Shown here one piece after another: positions 22,827 through 34,236 of a DNA stretch of 64,000 nt. Origin of the DNA: Patellaria atrata CBS 101060 (Eukaryota; Ascomycota; Dothideomycetes; Patellariales; Patellariaceae). How positions within the stretch are numbered: the stretch's first letter is position 1; the number at the start of each line of letters is the position of its first letter. Below the pieces are notes generated by a model, which was not told where the DNA came from, searched no databases, and saw nothing but the letters and a program-made list of their open reading frames with translations. The position numbers and the translations under genes are program-made. The stretch covers positions 1,552,455 through 1,616,454 of the forward strand of contig MU006089.1 in NCBI GenBank assembly GCA_010093705.1, read 5' to 3'.

Positions 22827-23766
22827 GCCGTCGTAGACCTTAGCACCTCCACAGTGGGTCCGCATTCATCGGGCTCTGTACGCTCACAGAATATGTACTG
22901 GCTGGCCATCAAGTCCGAAAACGGGATGGACTTACGTATTCCGTACGGCCAAGTTTAATAACGCCTAGGAGTCCTCTGGACGTTTTAGTTTGGCCTGTAC
23001 AGTCCATTTGGAGCCCTGTCCAGGGTTGAGCGTACAGAGCACGGTTTTAGACCTTCAAGTTCTCAATACGGCTCAAGTCTTTCGTGCGTTCTCACCTTTC
23101 CTTTGTCGCAGGGCCGGAGACGGCTTGAAGATAGACTGTACAGTACGGGAAGGTACCACAACGAGGAGGGCATAGGAATCATACAGCGCGGGCATTCCCC
23201 GACTTTATATTACATCACCGGGTGTTCTTGCATAACTCTGTTAGATCCAACGGGAATTAAATAGGGTACACAGTACCGTGTTAGTTGAAAAGTATATAGT
23301 TCTCAAGTTCCTCTGTATATGCAAACTTACCCTATGGACATACCGTCATAAGGAGTCTGTACAGAACGTCAATTGAATCTGTCAATGACTCCATTTCCTC
23401 GAGGAAAGACTCAGTGCAATCCGCGTATAAGTAGATCCTACCGCCCTCGAGCCATCAGGAAACAAAGGTAGCTGTAATTGGGCGTTCGCACGATGTCTAC
23501 TCAACTGAGGTCGTAAGTGCTGCCACCCATTCGTCACTCATGCCTGGATCTTCCCTACCAGACTCAGCATCAGCCCGAAAAATGTGCGGTCGTAATAGGT
23601 ATGATACTGGCTCCAGAGGGAAAGATCCCAATACGAAAGACAAATCCGTGAGAACCATTAAGAAATTAGAAGGAGAACATCCTGCTAACCCCAAGGTAAC
23701 GATCAAACTCTCGACATGAAAGGACCTAGGGATGACTAGCTCCCATTCCAAAGCCTGCCCCTAAGT
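22827..23766. other. Intergenic, possible further F-box remnants
   Basis: No intact gene. Protein-like text continues weakly in shifting frames up to about 23720, for example GRNRYDTGSRGKDPNTKD near 23590, which could be the eroded C-terminus of the F-box gene. The evidence is too thin for a gene call. Confidence 0.3.
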
Positions 23767-24477
23767 CTAATCATTTATCTCAAAGCTTGTGCCACACCCA
23801 CAGCTGCTCTTCGCCCCCGGAATCTCCGTCACCTTGAACTCGCTTCCAATCAACTCCATCACAAAATCGATCTTACTGCCCTTTATCACCTCTAAGCTCG
23901 ACTGATCAATCACCACATTCGCCCCGCGTCCGTCATCGCTCTCGAATACCGTGTCGTCTTCCTCGGGTGATCTTTCGGAGAGATCGTCGAGTGAGATGCT
24001 GTATTGGAAGCCGTGGCAGCCGCCGGGCTCGACTGTGATCCGTAGAGCGAGGGAGGGGTTGGAGTCTTTGGTACGGATTTTAGAGATGCGCTGGACTGAG
24101 TCTTAGCATCACGTATCTGGGAAATATTCGGAGCAATGTATGAGTGGACTACGTACCTCTGATGCTCGCGGGTGGATGCGGAGGATCATCTCGTTGCCAT
24201 TGTCGTCTTTGCGCGGGTTTAGGACTGCTTTGGCCGTGTGGGAGGTGGAGGATGAGATACCTCTGGATTGAGGAGGTATGATCGCTTTTCTTATAGGATA
24301 GGGTGTAGGACGGGGTCTAATGGATGGAGCTAGGAACTCGAGAAGCGGTGGCGCTGCGGGGAGTGTTGTCAATGTTCGGATAGCCCGGGGTGAGGGACGA
24401 GGTGAGGATCGTGATGTAGCAATGGAGCGTCTAAGCGCTCTCAGACAGGTTGAGCATATATTTGGCGCTGAAGCCAT
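23767..24477 (-). CDS. ISA2: Mitochondrial iron-sulfur assembly protein Isa2-like
   Basis: Two exons (24477-24157 and 24090-23767) with a 66-bp intron (GTACGT .. CAG) give 214 residues. The protein is an A-type scaffold/carrier that helps assemble [4Fe-4S] clusters for mitochondrial enzymes. The first ~70 residues are rich in Arg, Ser and Pro, a mitochondrial presequence. The HesB/IscA domain fills exon 2: ALRITVEPGGCHGFQYSISL provides the first conserved Cys, and SSCGCGTSFEIND the C-terminal Cys pair. SSCGCGTSF fits Isa2 better than Isa1, but paralogue assignment is a judgement. VFESDDGRGANVVIDQSSL is an extended version of the usual loop. The ATG at 24477 is chosen; the open frame upstream begins only with TTG. 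It is divergent from kynureninase. Confidence 0.9.
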
Positions 24478-24725
24478 TGTATATCGTGTGAGCGTAGGGT
24501 GTTGGGGAGACAGCGGCGCGGTCAATATGAGTTCTGACGTCGGGTTTGAACAAGAGATGCTTCATAGGCGGTGAGGATTATCTGTCGCCTCGGTCTCTAC
24601 AATTGCGGGACGAGAGCGGCTATTTGCGGTCAATCTTATGTTTTATTTATGCTCTGCTGGCCAGTATAGCCGGCAGTTTGATTTCTTACGACTCTTTTTC
24701 TAATCTTCTCTTAGATTTTATCATT
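24478..24725. promoter_or_regulatory. Shared ISA2/kynureninase divergent promoter
   Basis: 248 bp separate the two ATGs. No clear TATA box or known operator was found. Confidence 0.4.
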
Positions 24726-26382
24726 ATGGCTGCCCAAACTTATCAAAATGACCCTCAATCGCACACTCTGGCGTATGCTAGAGCTCTCGATGCGGAGGAA
24801 CCACTTCGACACCTCCGAGACGAGTTTACAATACCCTCTAAAGCGGACGTGAAGAGAAACCGGATTGAAAGGACGTGTGCGCACTCCTAGAATCATGTTC
24901 AATTGTCTTATGATTAAGAATTCCTAGACTCAGACGCGCGCAAAGATTTGCAACCCAGTATCTACCTTTGCGGTAACTCCTTAGGCCTACAACCCAAGCG
25001 TACATCGCACTATATACAGAAGTACCTTCAGACATGGGCTACTAAGGGCGTATATGGACACTTCAAAGAATTGGAAGATCAGATCACATCTCCGTGGCTA
25101 CAACTTGACGATGACGTCAAGGTCGAGATGGCGAAGCTGGTGGGCGCCCAGCCGGAGGAGGTCGCTGTAATGCAGACGTTGACGGCCAATCTGCACTTGT
25201 TGATGGCGAGCTTTTATCGGCCGACGAAGGAAAGGTATAAGATCATATTGGAGGGCAAGGCGTTCCCATCTGATCACGTACGTGGTGGAACATACGCCTC
25301 CCTACCTACCCCTATTCCACCTCTTTCGTCGTTTTTTGTACATCCAGCAATCCTGACTGACAAGCCGACAGTATGCTGTCGAATCCCAGATTCACCACCA
25401 CTCCCTCTCCCCCTCCGACGCTATGGTGCTCATCAAACCTCCCGCCGACAACAGTCCCTACCTCCCTACCTCTCATATCCTCTCCATAATTGACGAACAC
25501 GCCTCCACCACCTCCCTCCTCTTACTCCCCGGAATACAGTTCTACACCGGCCAGCTCTTCGATATCGCCACAATAACCGCACACGCACACTCTCGCGGCA
25601 TTACCGTGGGATGGGACCTCGCACACGCTGTCGGTAATGTCCCACTGAAACTGCACGAGTGGGCCGTCGATTTTGCGGTCTGGTGCAACTATAAATACAT
25701 GAATTCCGGCCCGGGAGCAATCGGAGGACTCTTCGTTCACGAAAAACACGGAAGCGTGGGGACTCCACCACCTGCTTCCGAAAGTACAACACCATCTGAA
25801 TCAGAAAGACAACCCTCCGCGCCTCCTTACCGTCCCCGCCTGTCCGGCTGGTGGGGCTCTGATAAACAGTCCCGCTTCGCCATGACGAACGCCTTTGTGC
25901 CCATTCCGGGCGCGAGCGGTTATCAATTGAGCAATCCGTCGGCCGTCGATACGACGGCTGTTCTTGCCTCACTCTCTGTCTTTGCAAGCACAAGTATCGA
26001 CGAGTTGAGGAAGAAGAGTCTGAGGTTGACAGGATACTTGGAGTATCTCCTCCTTTGGGACCATGGCGGTAGTGTCTATGAAATTATTACCCCTTTGAAG
26101 GAGGCGGAACGAGGTGCACAACTCTCTGTAAAACTGAAAGAGGGCATGTTGGAGGGAGTGATGAAAGTGCTCGAGGAGGAGGGCGTTGTGGTCGATGAGA
26201 GACGGCCTGATGTCGTGAGGGTCGCACCGACGCCTTTGTATAATACCTTTGAGGATGTGTGGCGGTTTGTCGATGTGTTCAGGATGGCTTGCAGCGGTGT
26301 AAGGATGGGTGAGAAAGAGGGAGAGGGAGCAGTGATGGTGGAGGCCGCGAGCGAGGATAAGGGGTGGGGGGAAGTGAAGTGA
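24726..26382 (+). CDS. BNA5: Kynureninase
   Basis: Three exons (24726-24876, about 24928-25277, 25372-26382) give 503 residues. The PLP enzyme cleaves 3-hydroxykynurenine to 3-hydroxyanthranilate and alanine in cytosolic NAD synthesis from tryptophan. Landmarks: [15 protein letters not shown] near the start, [28 protein letters not shown] (Asp contacting the PLP ring nitrogen) and [15 protein letters not shown], whose Lys (about residue 275) carries PLP. A second intron of 94 bp (GTACGT .. ACAG) joins FPSDH to [11 protein letters not shown]. The first intron is less certain: the donor GTGCGC at 24877 is weak, and the acceptor could be at 24927 or 24933, changing the protein by two residues. 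The last exon has an Ala/Ser/Glu-rich insert ([17 protein letters not shown]) and a longer Glu-rich tail than usual. Confidence 0.93.
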
Positions 26383-26574
26383 CAAAAGTATAACCTCAAA
26401 TGAAAACTTATGAACACCATCAAGATGGAGAGATGAACTTGTAATGATGATCATTGATGAAGTCGCTCTAACCCCCGCAATTAAGAACAGGATATACTCC
26501 AACAACATGCTCCGTCGAATCTCAACTAATCCGAACTATAACGCCTTACCTTATCCATACCAATGCCCACTTCA

Positions 26575-29500
26575 TCATGACAGCGCCTTGAGCGCAAAGG
26601 AAAAGATACTATCCATCGCAACCCACTGCCTCCCATTCTTTTCCAAATGCTTCTTAACAGCTTTCGTGACCGCCCCGAACCTCTCCCTATTATTATCAGC
26701 CAACACCTTCACCAGCTCCGCCTTATCCACAACCTCTCTACTCCCCTTAGCTGCCTCGACCTCTTTCGAGACCTTCTCCTTCGCCTTATCTACATCAAAG
26801 AGACTCGAGAAGTACAGAAGTTGATTATACATCATCTTCTCGGTGTACTCGTACTGCATGCTCATGCGACCGGCGCAGCCCTTGCCCAAGCTCTGCGGAC
26901 CCAAGCACATGTGGCCATAGACACTCATCTGGCGCGTGCGCTTGCTGCACTCGGTGCAGATGAGCCAGGCGTCGTAGTACCGGGCGATCTGCTGGCGGAG
27001 CTGTGCTTCGACTTGGGCGATGACGCTGTAGTTCGGGAAGATGTTGCCACAGCCGCCTTTTGAAGAGGGACACGTGATACCTTGGTGGCTGACTAGCGTT
27101 GGGGAGTTGACGAGGCCTCTGAAGACAAAGGAGATGGTACAACGAGGGCAACGTAGGCTAAGTGGAACGGCAGACTGGAAGCGCTGTTCGTCTGTCAATT
27201 GGGATTCCAGGGGTTGGATCTCGGCGTCTTGATTAGGGGATGAGGATGAAGCGCTTGTGATGCGGTATTTGGTCGTATCGAGTCCTAAACAGCCTGCTAG
27301 ACGAGTGACGTCGGTGCCTGAAATGGGAGCGCATAGACGCTCGACGGGTGGGAGGATCTGTTTGTGGAGATAATAGTCGACGTCGGGTTTGAGATTTGGG
27401 TCTGCCTTGAGATCATCTGGTGGGAACGCGTTCTGAGCAGCCGATGCGTTTGAGCTGTCATTCTTTCCTGTTATAATGAAGGACATGACGTCTTTTGCTT
27501 TAATATGTTCGCCTTTGGCCATACGGCGGAGAGCTACTTGGACTGACGGCATGCTTTTCGCTTCAGGATAATCCTTGGGGTCCTTGCCGAGTTGCGTGTA
27601 GATGATATACTTGTGGTTGGGTATCGAGAATGCACGCATTTTCTCGGTGAGGTCTCGGAGATAATCATGAATCTTTTCCACCACGGTTTCCGGATCCTCT
27701 CCTGATAGTAAGAAGTTCAATAATGCGGAAGACGTATCCTTCGACAATTGGCAGTACTCCCTTCTTCTCATATCGAGACCCTTGACTTCGAGTTGTTCAA
27801 TGTACTTATCATCTACCTTGATCATGTTGATAGCGGCGTACTTCTTCTTCGCGTGGAGTAGAAGTCTTCTGAAAACATTGTCTATATCGATTTCAAGAAG
27901 CCTATACCGCTCGTTGACTGAGCGCTTGAAGTCGTTACCAACCTTCATCGCATCTTGAATATTATCCATATTCGTGTTGATCATGACGGAATCAGTATCT
28001 CCGTAAATGACACGCAGCATGTTGGACTCAGCCAGCTCTTTGGTGCTCTGAAGGATCTCACGACCTTTCGCAGTTGTGAGCATAGCCAAAGGTCGTGCAT
28101 AGAAACGAGACTTTGTATAACCGAGACAGCCATACATGGAATTGGCCGTAAGTTTGAGGGCCAATTGCTTGATATCCCATGTTTGAATTTGATCTGCTGT
28201 AGCAGTCTTGTCTTTCATGGCTTTCTTGACATCTCTACGCCTTTGGACTAATGTCGCGATAAGCTTTGGGAGGATACCTAAAGCTTGATCTCCAGGAACT
28301 TCTGGGACTTGATCGGTATTTTCCAACTAGAGAAGATTAGCACGAAACGTTGAATGACCTTGTAGTCAACTTACAAGATTCGACCTTTCAACTGTTGTAA
28401 AACAGATGTTGTACTCCTGGATGATACTAGGATATAAACTGTTGAAGTCCATGACAAGAATGAACTTGTCGTATAAACCCTTCTCAGGCTCGAACACGAG
28501 ACCACCCTTGAACTTGTCTTTCTTTTTAGCATTGACGCCATCCTCCCCTTGAGCATCTTCATCTTCCACAGTCTTACTGGGCTTGCCGAATACTTTGTCA
28601 GGGCTGATGTACTTATTGCGATGGAACTCATGGAGTAGAATATATTCGTTTCGTTCGGCTCTAGTTCCGCTGAGTGTCCTTGCCCATGAATTTCCGGCAA
28701 GGTTAGTGAGGACTTTGCTGAGAGGAAGCATCTGGACTTTCATAGCAATCGCTGCGATGAAATAGGTGTCCGCTTCGCAATGCTTTACATAATCCATAAG
28801 CCCTCTGGGATCTGTTGCCCATGTCTTCAGAGCATTCTCATTATCAAAGTCTTGCCTAACACCTCGTTTATTCAAAACAAGATCACACATTTCAGTTAGG
28901 CTCCATGACTGGCATTTCATCATAAGGGACTACAGTGTAATGTTAGTCATATCCCACTTAGTATAGAGCAGAGGCTCACCTTTCCCAGGTCATTTGCTAG
29001 ATCGCAAAGAAGTCTACCCGAAGCTAACTGCCTCTCAGCGAAGAAGCTACCACCTCCTTTACCCATATTTGATGGCCATTGAGTGCGTTTGAGTCGACCG
29101 ATCCTGTGCCACCCTGGTGTCTTACGCTCTTTCATTCTGTTTAGAAGTACGGTATAGTCGACATCTTCTAGCTTATGGCCCATGAGAACGTCTGGATCCA
29201 TCATAGCTAGAATCGCCAGGAATTTACTTAGGAGACCCATCTCATTACGTTCCATTTGGATGCTTCCTTTATGCTTGCTAATCTCCTGTTGGAAACCAAT
29301 GGGGTAAGAATTACCATATGGACGCATTACTGTATATGATTTGCAGGGCAACTCGTCTACTGGAGTTGTATCAGTCAGTGACACATTCGAATAAACTCTA
29401 GCGCTTGCAACAAGAATCTCCTGCTTGTTGTCCTTTGCGTTGAATGTTGTTCGCAAGGAAATGCTCATCAAGGTCAGTGATGGGATTTCCAGATTATCGG

Positions 29501-31176
29501 AGTCCGGAAGAGTTGTAATAAGATTTGGTTTCGTGACCTGAAGCTCAAGTTTACACCAGGACGCGTTGTTTACAGCGTGAAAGTCGGCCCCTTGGATTTG
29601 TAACCAGCAGGGACCCATGATGTTCTTCCAGAGAACGAATTGTTCAAATAAGGCAGTATTAGCCCCAAAAACGTGCGAGAACGTGTCTCCTCTGAGATCG
29701 GTTGAAAGAGCAGGTTTTGTGTAGGGATAAAGAAGTTTCAAGTAGTCTGCTTCCTTCGGAATACCAGGCAACTCGAACGCATACTTCCTAGTGCAATCCT
29801 TGATCTTATGCATATCAACGCGCAGACGCGCCATAATCTCATCAACCTCATCGGATACATCGCTCATTCCGACCTCCTCTGAGGTGTCCCGACCATGTCG
29901 TTGACGGTATTCGCGGGGGAGGAAATATAGCTTCCTAAGGATATTGTCCACCTTCACGAAGCAGCTGACGAAGTTGCCAGTACTTTTGTCTTTAACTTTT
30001 CCAAATAGACAGAGACTGCCATTCACTTCGGTGTAATCCAACCAAAACATTCGTAAACTTCCGTCCTCCTCTAGGGCGGCGTCCGGCTTCAACTTTCCAA
30101 ATGAAGCCGTCTCTGGGGCTGGACTACTTAATATGTTGAGTTTACTCGTAACAGCATTCAAAGCTGAGGCGTCCAGTTCCTGTAGCGGACGGGTGGGAGA
30201 AGAACTATCGGGTGTGGGATACTCTGTTTTCTTCATTTTGGGCAGAGGTTTACGGCCTGCCATGTTTACACTAGCTGTATTCGCAGAGGCATGACCAACG
30301 GCTTGTGTGACTTCCATCATCTCGTCATCATCCTCTTGCTCTACCTTCACTGTATTTTGTAATTTCCTTTCCACAGCCTTTGTCACTGGTGATGACGGTA
30401 GTGGATCACTCATTGGAACATCATCATCGATTACGGGCATATATCCATCGTCATCGTCGAATGTCACAGCAGGCGGCAGGCTATCTGCTATAACATCATG
30501 ACGTTGCTGCTTGCTAGACGCCTTAGGTTTGGAGATAGGGGGAGATAAAACGCGTGTCTTGCGACGTGACTCATTCTTTATCGTCCGAGGAACAGGCCGA
30601 CGGCTAGGAAGGTTTGTGTCTACTTCGCCTAGAAGATCAGCCATAAAAGCAGCGTCTTCTGCGGTCGCCACAGGCTATTCTCAAATTAGCAACTGTATAC
30701 AGAGAGCATTTTGCGGGACAGGAACCTTATGTTTAGATGCAGCAACAGCAGCATTCGCATTAAAGTACTTGCTGATACCATTGTTGATCTTATTCTTCTT
30801 TTCTCGATCTTCGTCGCGTTTTCGTTTTACTATGGCGGGTGAACGGCATTAGAAATTCCTTGGATGATACTTAAGGATTATTAAAAGAATACATACCTGC
30901 TTTACCTTTCGATGGTCGCTCTTCCTCGCTCTCACTGGAGTACTTTTGCCTCTCATCATCCCATTCCTCTCTACCATCGTCGGCGTAGCCCTCGCCATTG
31001 TCGTCTACGACGAAATCATCCTCATCTAGACGTTTCCTGACAACTTTCTTATAACCCTCCTCGTCAACTTCCTCGTAAATACTCTTCTCCTCTTCAACTT
31101 CGTAAGTGGAGATACGCGTCTTGCCCGCTGCACGAAGGGCCCTAAGCTCCGCCAATTTCGCCGCTCTGGCAGCCAT
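26575..31176 (-). CDS. POL1: DNA polymerase alpha catalytic subunit
   Basis: Five exons (31176-30897, 30829-30726, 30674-28980, 28929-28375, 28326-26575) give 1461 residues, the normal length for Pol1, which elongates RNA primers made by primase at replication origins and Okazaki fragments. Introns are 48-67 bp. The N-terminus ([18 protein letters not shown]) and the spliced [12 protein letters not shown] are the conserved Pol1 N-terminal motifs for checkpoint and Ctf4-type contacts. Family-B polymerase motifs: [20 protein letters not shown] (motif A, about residues 854-873), [13 protein letters not shown] (motif B, about 936-948) and YGDTDSVMI (motif C, about 986-994), all with their catalytic Asp residues. 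The exonuclease region lacks an obvious DIET-type active site, as expected for alpha. Two C-terminal cysteine clusters ([30 protein letters not shown]) form the zinc module that binds the B subunit. Confidence 0.96.
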
Positions 31177-31510
31177 GTTGAGAATAGGGGTTTTAAGAGA
31201 TAGAACAAGTATATCCAAAGGATGGGACACGAGTTTTTAAATCTTCAGAACATTTGTGAGAAGCATTGTTTGAGTATGGCGAAGAAGAGAGATGCGGGAC
31301 GCGACTTTATCTCGCTTCACGCGTCCCCTGTTAAAGTGGCCTTGTTAATTGATGGTCTGTGCGCATTTCGCGTCATTGTTGATTTTCGCGTCCCATCCCC
31401 AACCCTCTTGTACGTTTGATTATTCATCTCTCTTTCTGATTGATAATTCCGTCATGCTATACAAGAAGATCTCCAAGTGTACATAAAGGGAAATTACGAA
31501 TTTGGTCGAC
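31177..31510. promoter_or_regulatory. POL1/oligoribonuclease divergent promoter with MCB/SCB-like boxes
   Basis: A 334-bp interval between divergent ATGs holds four CGCG-core boxes within 94 bp: ACGCGA (31299-31304), a perfect MCB ACGCGT (31319-31324), TTTCGCGTC (31366-31374) and TTTTCGCGTC (31383-31392). The last two contain CGCGAAA on the other strand, the Swi4-type SCB core. In ascomycetes MBF/SBF bind such boxes to drive G1/S transcription of replication genes including POL1. Binding here is inferred from motif density and the identity of the gene. Confidence 0.65.
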
Positions 31511-32142
31511 ATGCCCGAATCAGTTTCCAAGGAACCGTTGGTATGGATTGACTGTGAAGTACGCATCACACTTGGATAGTCACCTCAACTCGTTTTGTCT
31601 AATCCCCCTAGATGACTGGTCTAGATATAGAAAATGATACGATTCTTCAGATTGCATGCTTCGTAACGGATTCTCAGCTTAATCTGCTTGATGAGGAGGG
31701 ATTCGAAATTGTCATACATCATGATGAAGAAGTTTTGACAAAAATGGGAGAGTGGTGTAGAGAACACCACAGCGCTTCCGGTCTTACGGCAGCGGCCATA
31801 TCTTCGACAATCACTGCCGAACAAGCTGCGAACAACTTGTTTGAATACATAAAGCGTTTCGTCCCAGAGAAGCGAAAGGCTCTGTTAGCGGGCAACAGTG
31901 TTCATGCAGATCAAACATTTCTCCGTAAACAACCTTACACCCCAATCATCCAGCATTTGCATCATCGAATCTTGGACGTCAGTGCGATCAAAGAAGCAGC
32001 GAGACGATGGGCTTCAGAGGATATTCTGGCTAAGACTCCACAGAAGCAAGGGCTCCACGAAGCTCGTGCAGATATTATTGAGAGCATCCGAGAAGCAAAG
32101 TATTATAGAGATGTCCTTTTCCAAGCACCTGGAGAGCGTTAG
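31511..32142 (+). CDS. REX2: Oligoribonuclease, DEDDh 3'-5' exonuclease
   Basis: Two exons (31511-31558 and 31612-32142) with a 53-bp intron give 192 residues. The enzyme degrades very short RNA (and DNA) oligomers, in fungi mainly in mitochondria. The DEDDh catalytic set is complete: Asp and Glu in VWIDCEMTGLD, which is split by the intron exactly after CE; Asp in NSVHADQTFLRK; and His plus Asp in LHEARADIIESI. ALLAGNSVHADQTFL and HHRILDVSAIKE are near-universal in the family. The protein starts directly at the fold (MPESVSKEPLVWIDCE) without a presequence, so either targeting uses an unseen upstream start or this form is cytosolic. The short first exon begins 334 bp from the POL1 ATG. Confidence 0.93.
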
Positions 32143-32750
32143 GGTGTGAGAATCACAGAAATTGTACCTACCTATACTCCCTCATACGAAAACGTAGCAT
32201 TTCGCGTGTGTTTTCTCACTTCTCGGCATTACACAAGATCCCATAAGGTACATTGTAGCTCGGACGGCGTCACTCATTCACTTCAAGGAAGGATAACCGC
32301 TCGGATTAGCAACACACGAACCCACGTAATACGTTTCCGGTGTTTTATCTCCTCTGGGGATATACCGTAGTTAAATTTTTTATTCGGTTATTTCCTAAGA
32401 AAATGACACTAATCGTGGTTCAAATGAGATGGATCCGAGGGGAACAGCATCGCCAGTCAGCAATTTGACCCTCAAGATGCTGAGTATGGTCCTCTAATAC
32501 CTTACTCTTGTTCGTCCGAAGCTTTGGGTGAGGAAACTTGGTTATTTGATACTGACAGAAAGGAACGTTATGGACCCACAACCACACGATCAATCAGAAT
32601 CTTGATACGCAACCGGTTGGGTATAAAATTCTCATCATTTCCCTCTCTCGTCCCCAAAACCCTTCCACAATCCTCTCGCATACCAACCTCCCCTCTATTT
32701 TCATACGAGCAATTTCTTCTGACGATAAATCGCACAGAGAAACAAACAAA

Positions 32751-32954
32751 ATGAAATTCCTTCTCAGCATCCTGATACTGATCCCAATGCTCAAAAAAGT
32801 ACTGGTGCTGTTCATGGTCCTCTACACTGAGATTCCAGGGGCCGAACCATTCCACCTTATAGACCGCGAGTTAGGCCGTAATCTCGTAGTCGCCGAATCT
32901 TTAGTGGCCGCACTATGTACATTGGGTTCCGTTATGGGACTGTTTTTGACCTAG
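32751..32954 (+). CDS. Small hydrophobic ORF, doubtful
   Basis: A 67-residue frame starting MKFLLSILILIPMLKKVLVL in a good start context (ACAAACAAAATG) and ending with a second hydrophobic stretch (ESLVAALCTLGSVMGLFL). It could be a small membrane or secreted protein, or chance in an AT-rich spacer. No family is recognised and no introns are evident. Confidence 0.2.
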   Translation: MKFLLSILILIPMLKKVLVLFMVLYTEIPGAEPFHLIDRELGRNLVVAESLVAALCTLGSVMGLFLT

Positions 32955-33364
32955 CGTAAGGCTCCTCGGACATATGCTATCAACTTATGGCCTCTATGTT
33001 TGCTCGGGATTCTGGTTCTCCAAGTCCCCCTGGGTATACAGCATACCTTTAGGTGGTTCATCCTTTAGCCAAACACCAAAGGCGATCTCACTTTCACCAA
33101 ACCTCCAACGACATCCTTTTCACACACACTTCATATCAACCGGTTCCATGGCATTCGGTTAGGCCCAATGGCCCCCCACTACATCCTTGGTGCGGTCTTC
33201 CATATCCGAGTTCATCAACCGACTTACCACGAGCTCCCAAACAAACCCAGCCGAGGGAAGAGCAGCATCACCACTACGTCGTCAAGCGCTACGTACCGCC
33301 GCAGCTCAGGATAGCAGCCAGAGTACCCACCACAGTGCAAGGTATCCACATGATCCTAAATGTT

Positions 33365-33426
33365 CCAAGCAGCCAGACTATTGACAATCGGGGATCCAAG
33401 CAACCAGACCGCCGACAATCGCGGAT
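33365..33426. repeat. Two degenerate 31-bp tandem copies
   Basis: Copies at 33365-33395 and 33396-33426 share CCAAGCA.CCAGAC and GACAATCG.GGAT with a few substitutions. The copies lie in a non-genic region. Confidence 0.7.
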
Positions 33427-34236
33427 CTCTTCCGCTACCACATATACCCACCATCAGTACTTACGGCGGAACGGGTGAATGAGTGCACGTACCTAGCATT
33501 CTCGAGTGGGGAGGCACGCTTGCTGGAATATTACACTAGCTCTAGGAATTACTGGATGTGTACAGTATGCGGTTTGCAGGTTGTGACTTGTACTGTATCG
33601 TATCAGACCCAATGTATCACTTCGATTTGGGGGATAGGTTTGGATGTACTTCATGTAGATCACTGTACTCCAGCTGTATTTTGTTCAACAACATCAATCC
33701 ATATCATACTTCTATTTCTTTCAACCGAAGCCAAGCGCTCATATGATGAACTTGTCTTATACGAGGACATCTATACTACCTTAGTGTCCAATATCTACGA
33801 ACATGGACCAAGACACAGGACTCTTTACACGTCCACAAACCCTACCCTTATCTCGAATCCCTTCACTGCCCTCCTGCCAGCTTTCCACCCTACCAACCAG
33901 ATGTGGATACAGTGAGTTCTGTGGAGTAATATAGAACTGTCCATCCGTTGAATTATCCAATCAGTACGATATAGCGTAACCGTATACCGTATTGGCTGAA
34001 AGTAACATATGAATAACTCACAACGTACAGAAGAAGTACGATCGCTTACCGTGGATACTCGAATAGCTTTTTTCAGATAAGTCATTGCCATTCATGCAAT
34101 ATTGGTATATTAGTACAGTACATATTTCCAACATCCAGTTTCCAAACCCACCGTTCCCTATTGATTCTCCTCCTTTATCTTTATATGCCCCAACAAAACC
34201 CAAAAAGTCAGCTCAAACACCTAAGAAAGAAATTCC

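Larger units (their letters stand above)
32143..34236. other. Long intergenic region without a convincing gene
   Basis: About 2.1 kb between oligoribonuclease (+) and the MFS transporter (-). It has several overlapping short frames: one small hydrophobic frame (32751-32954, listed separately) and a 142-codon His/Pro/Ser/Gln-rich frame at 33053-33478 that starts with GTG and resembles nothing known. A short tandem repeat lies at 33365-33426. No RNA gene is seen. Confidence 0.4.

Noticed and set aside
23497-23751. 84-codon frame on - next to ISA2
   Set aside because: The + strand here reads more like the eroded end of the F-box gene; the - frame has no known family.
33053-33478. 142-codon His/Pro/Gln-rich frame on +
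   Set aside because: Starts with GTG, biased composition, no family and no splice logic. Kept only as part of the intergenic note.
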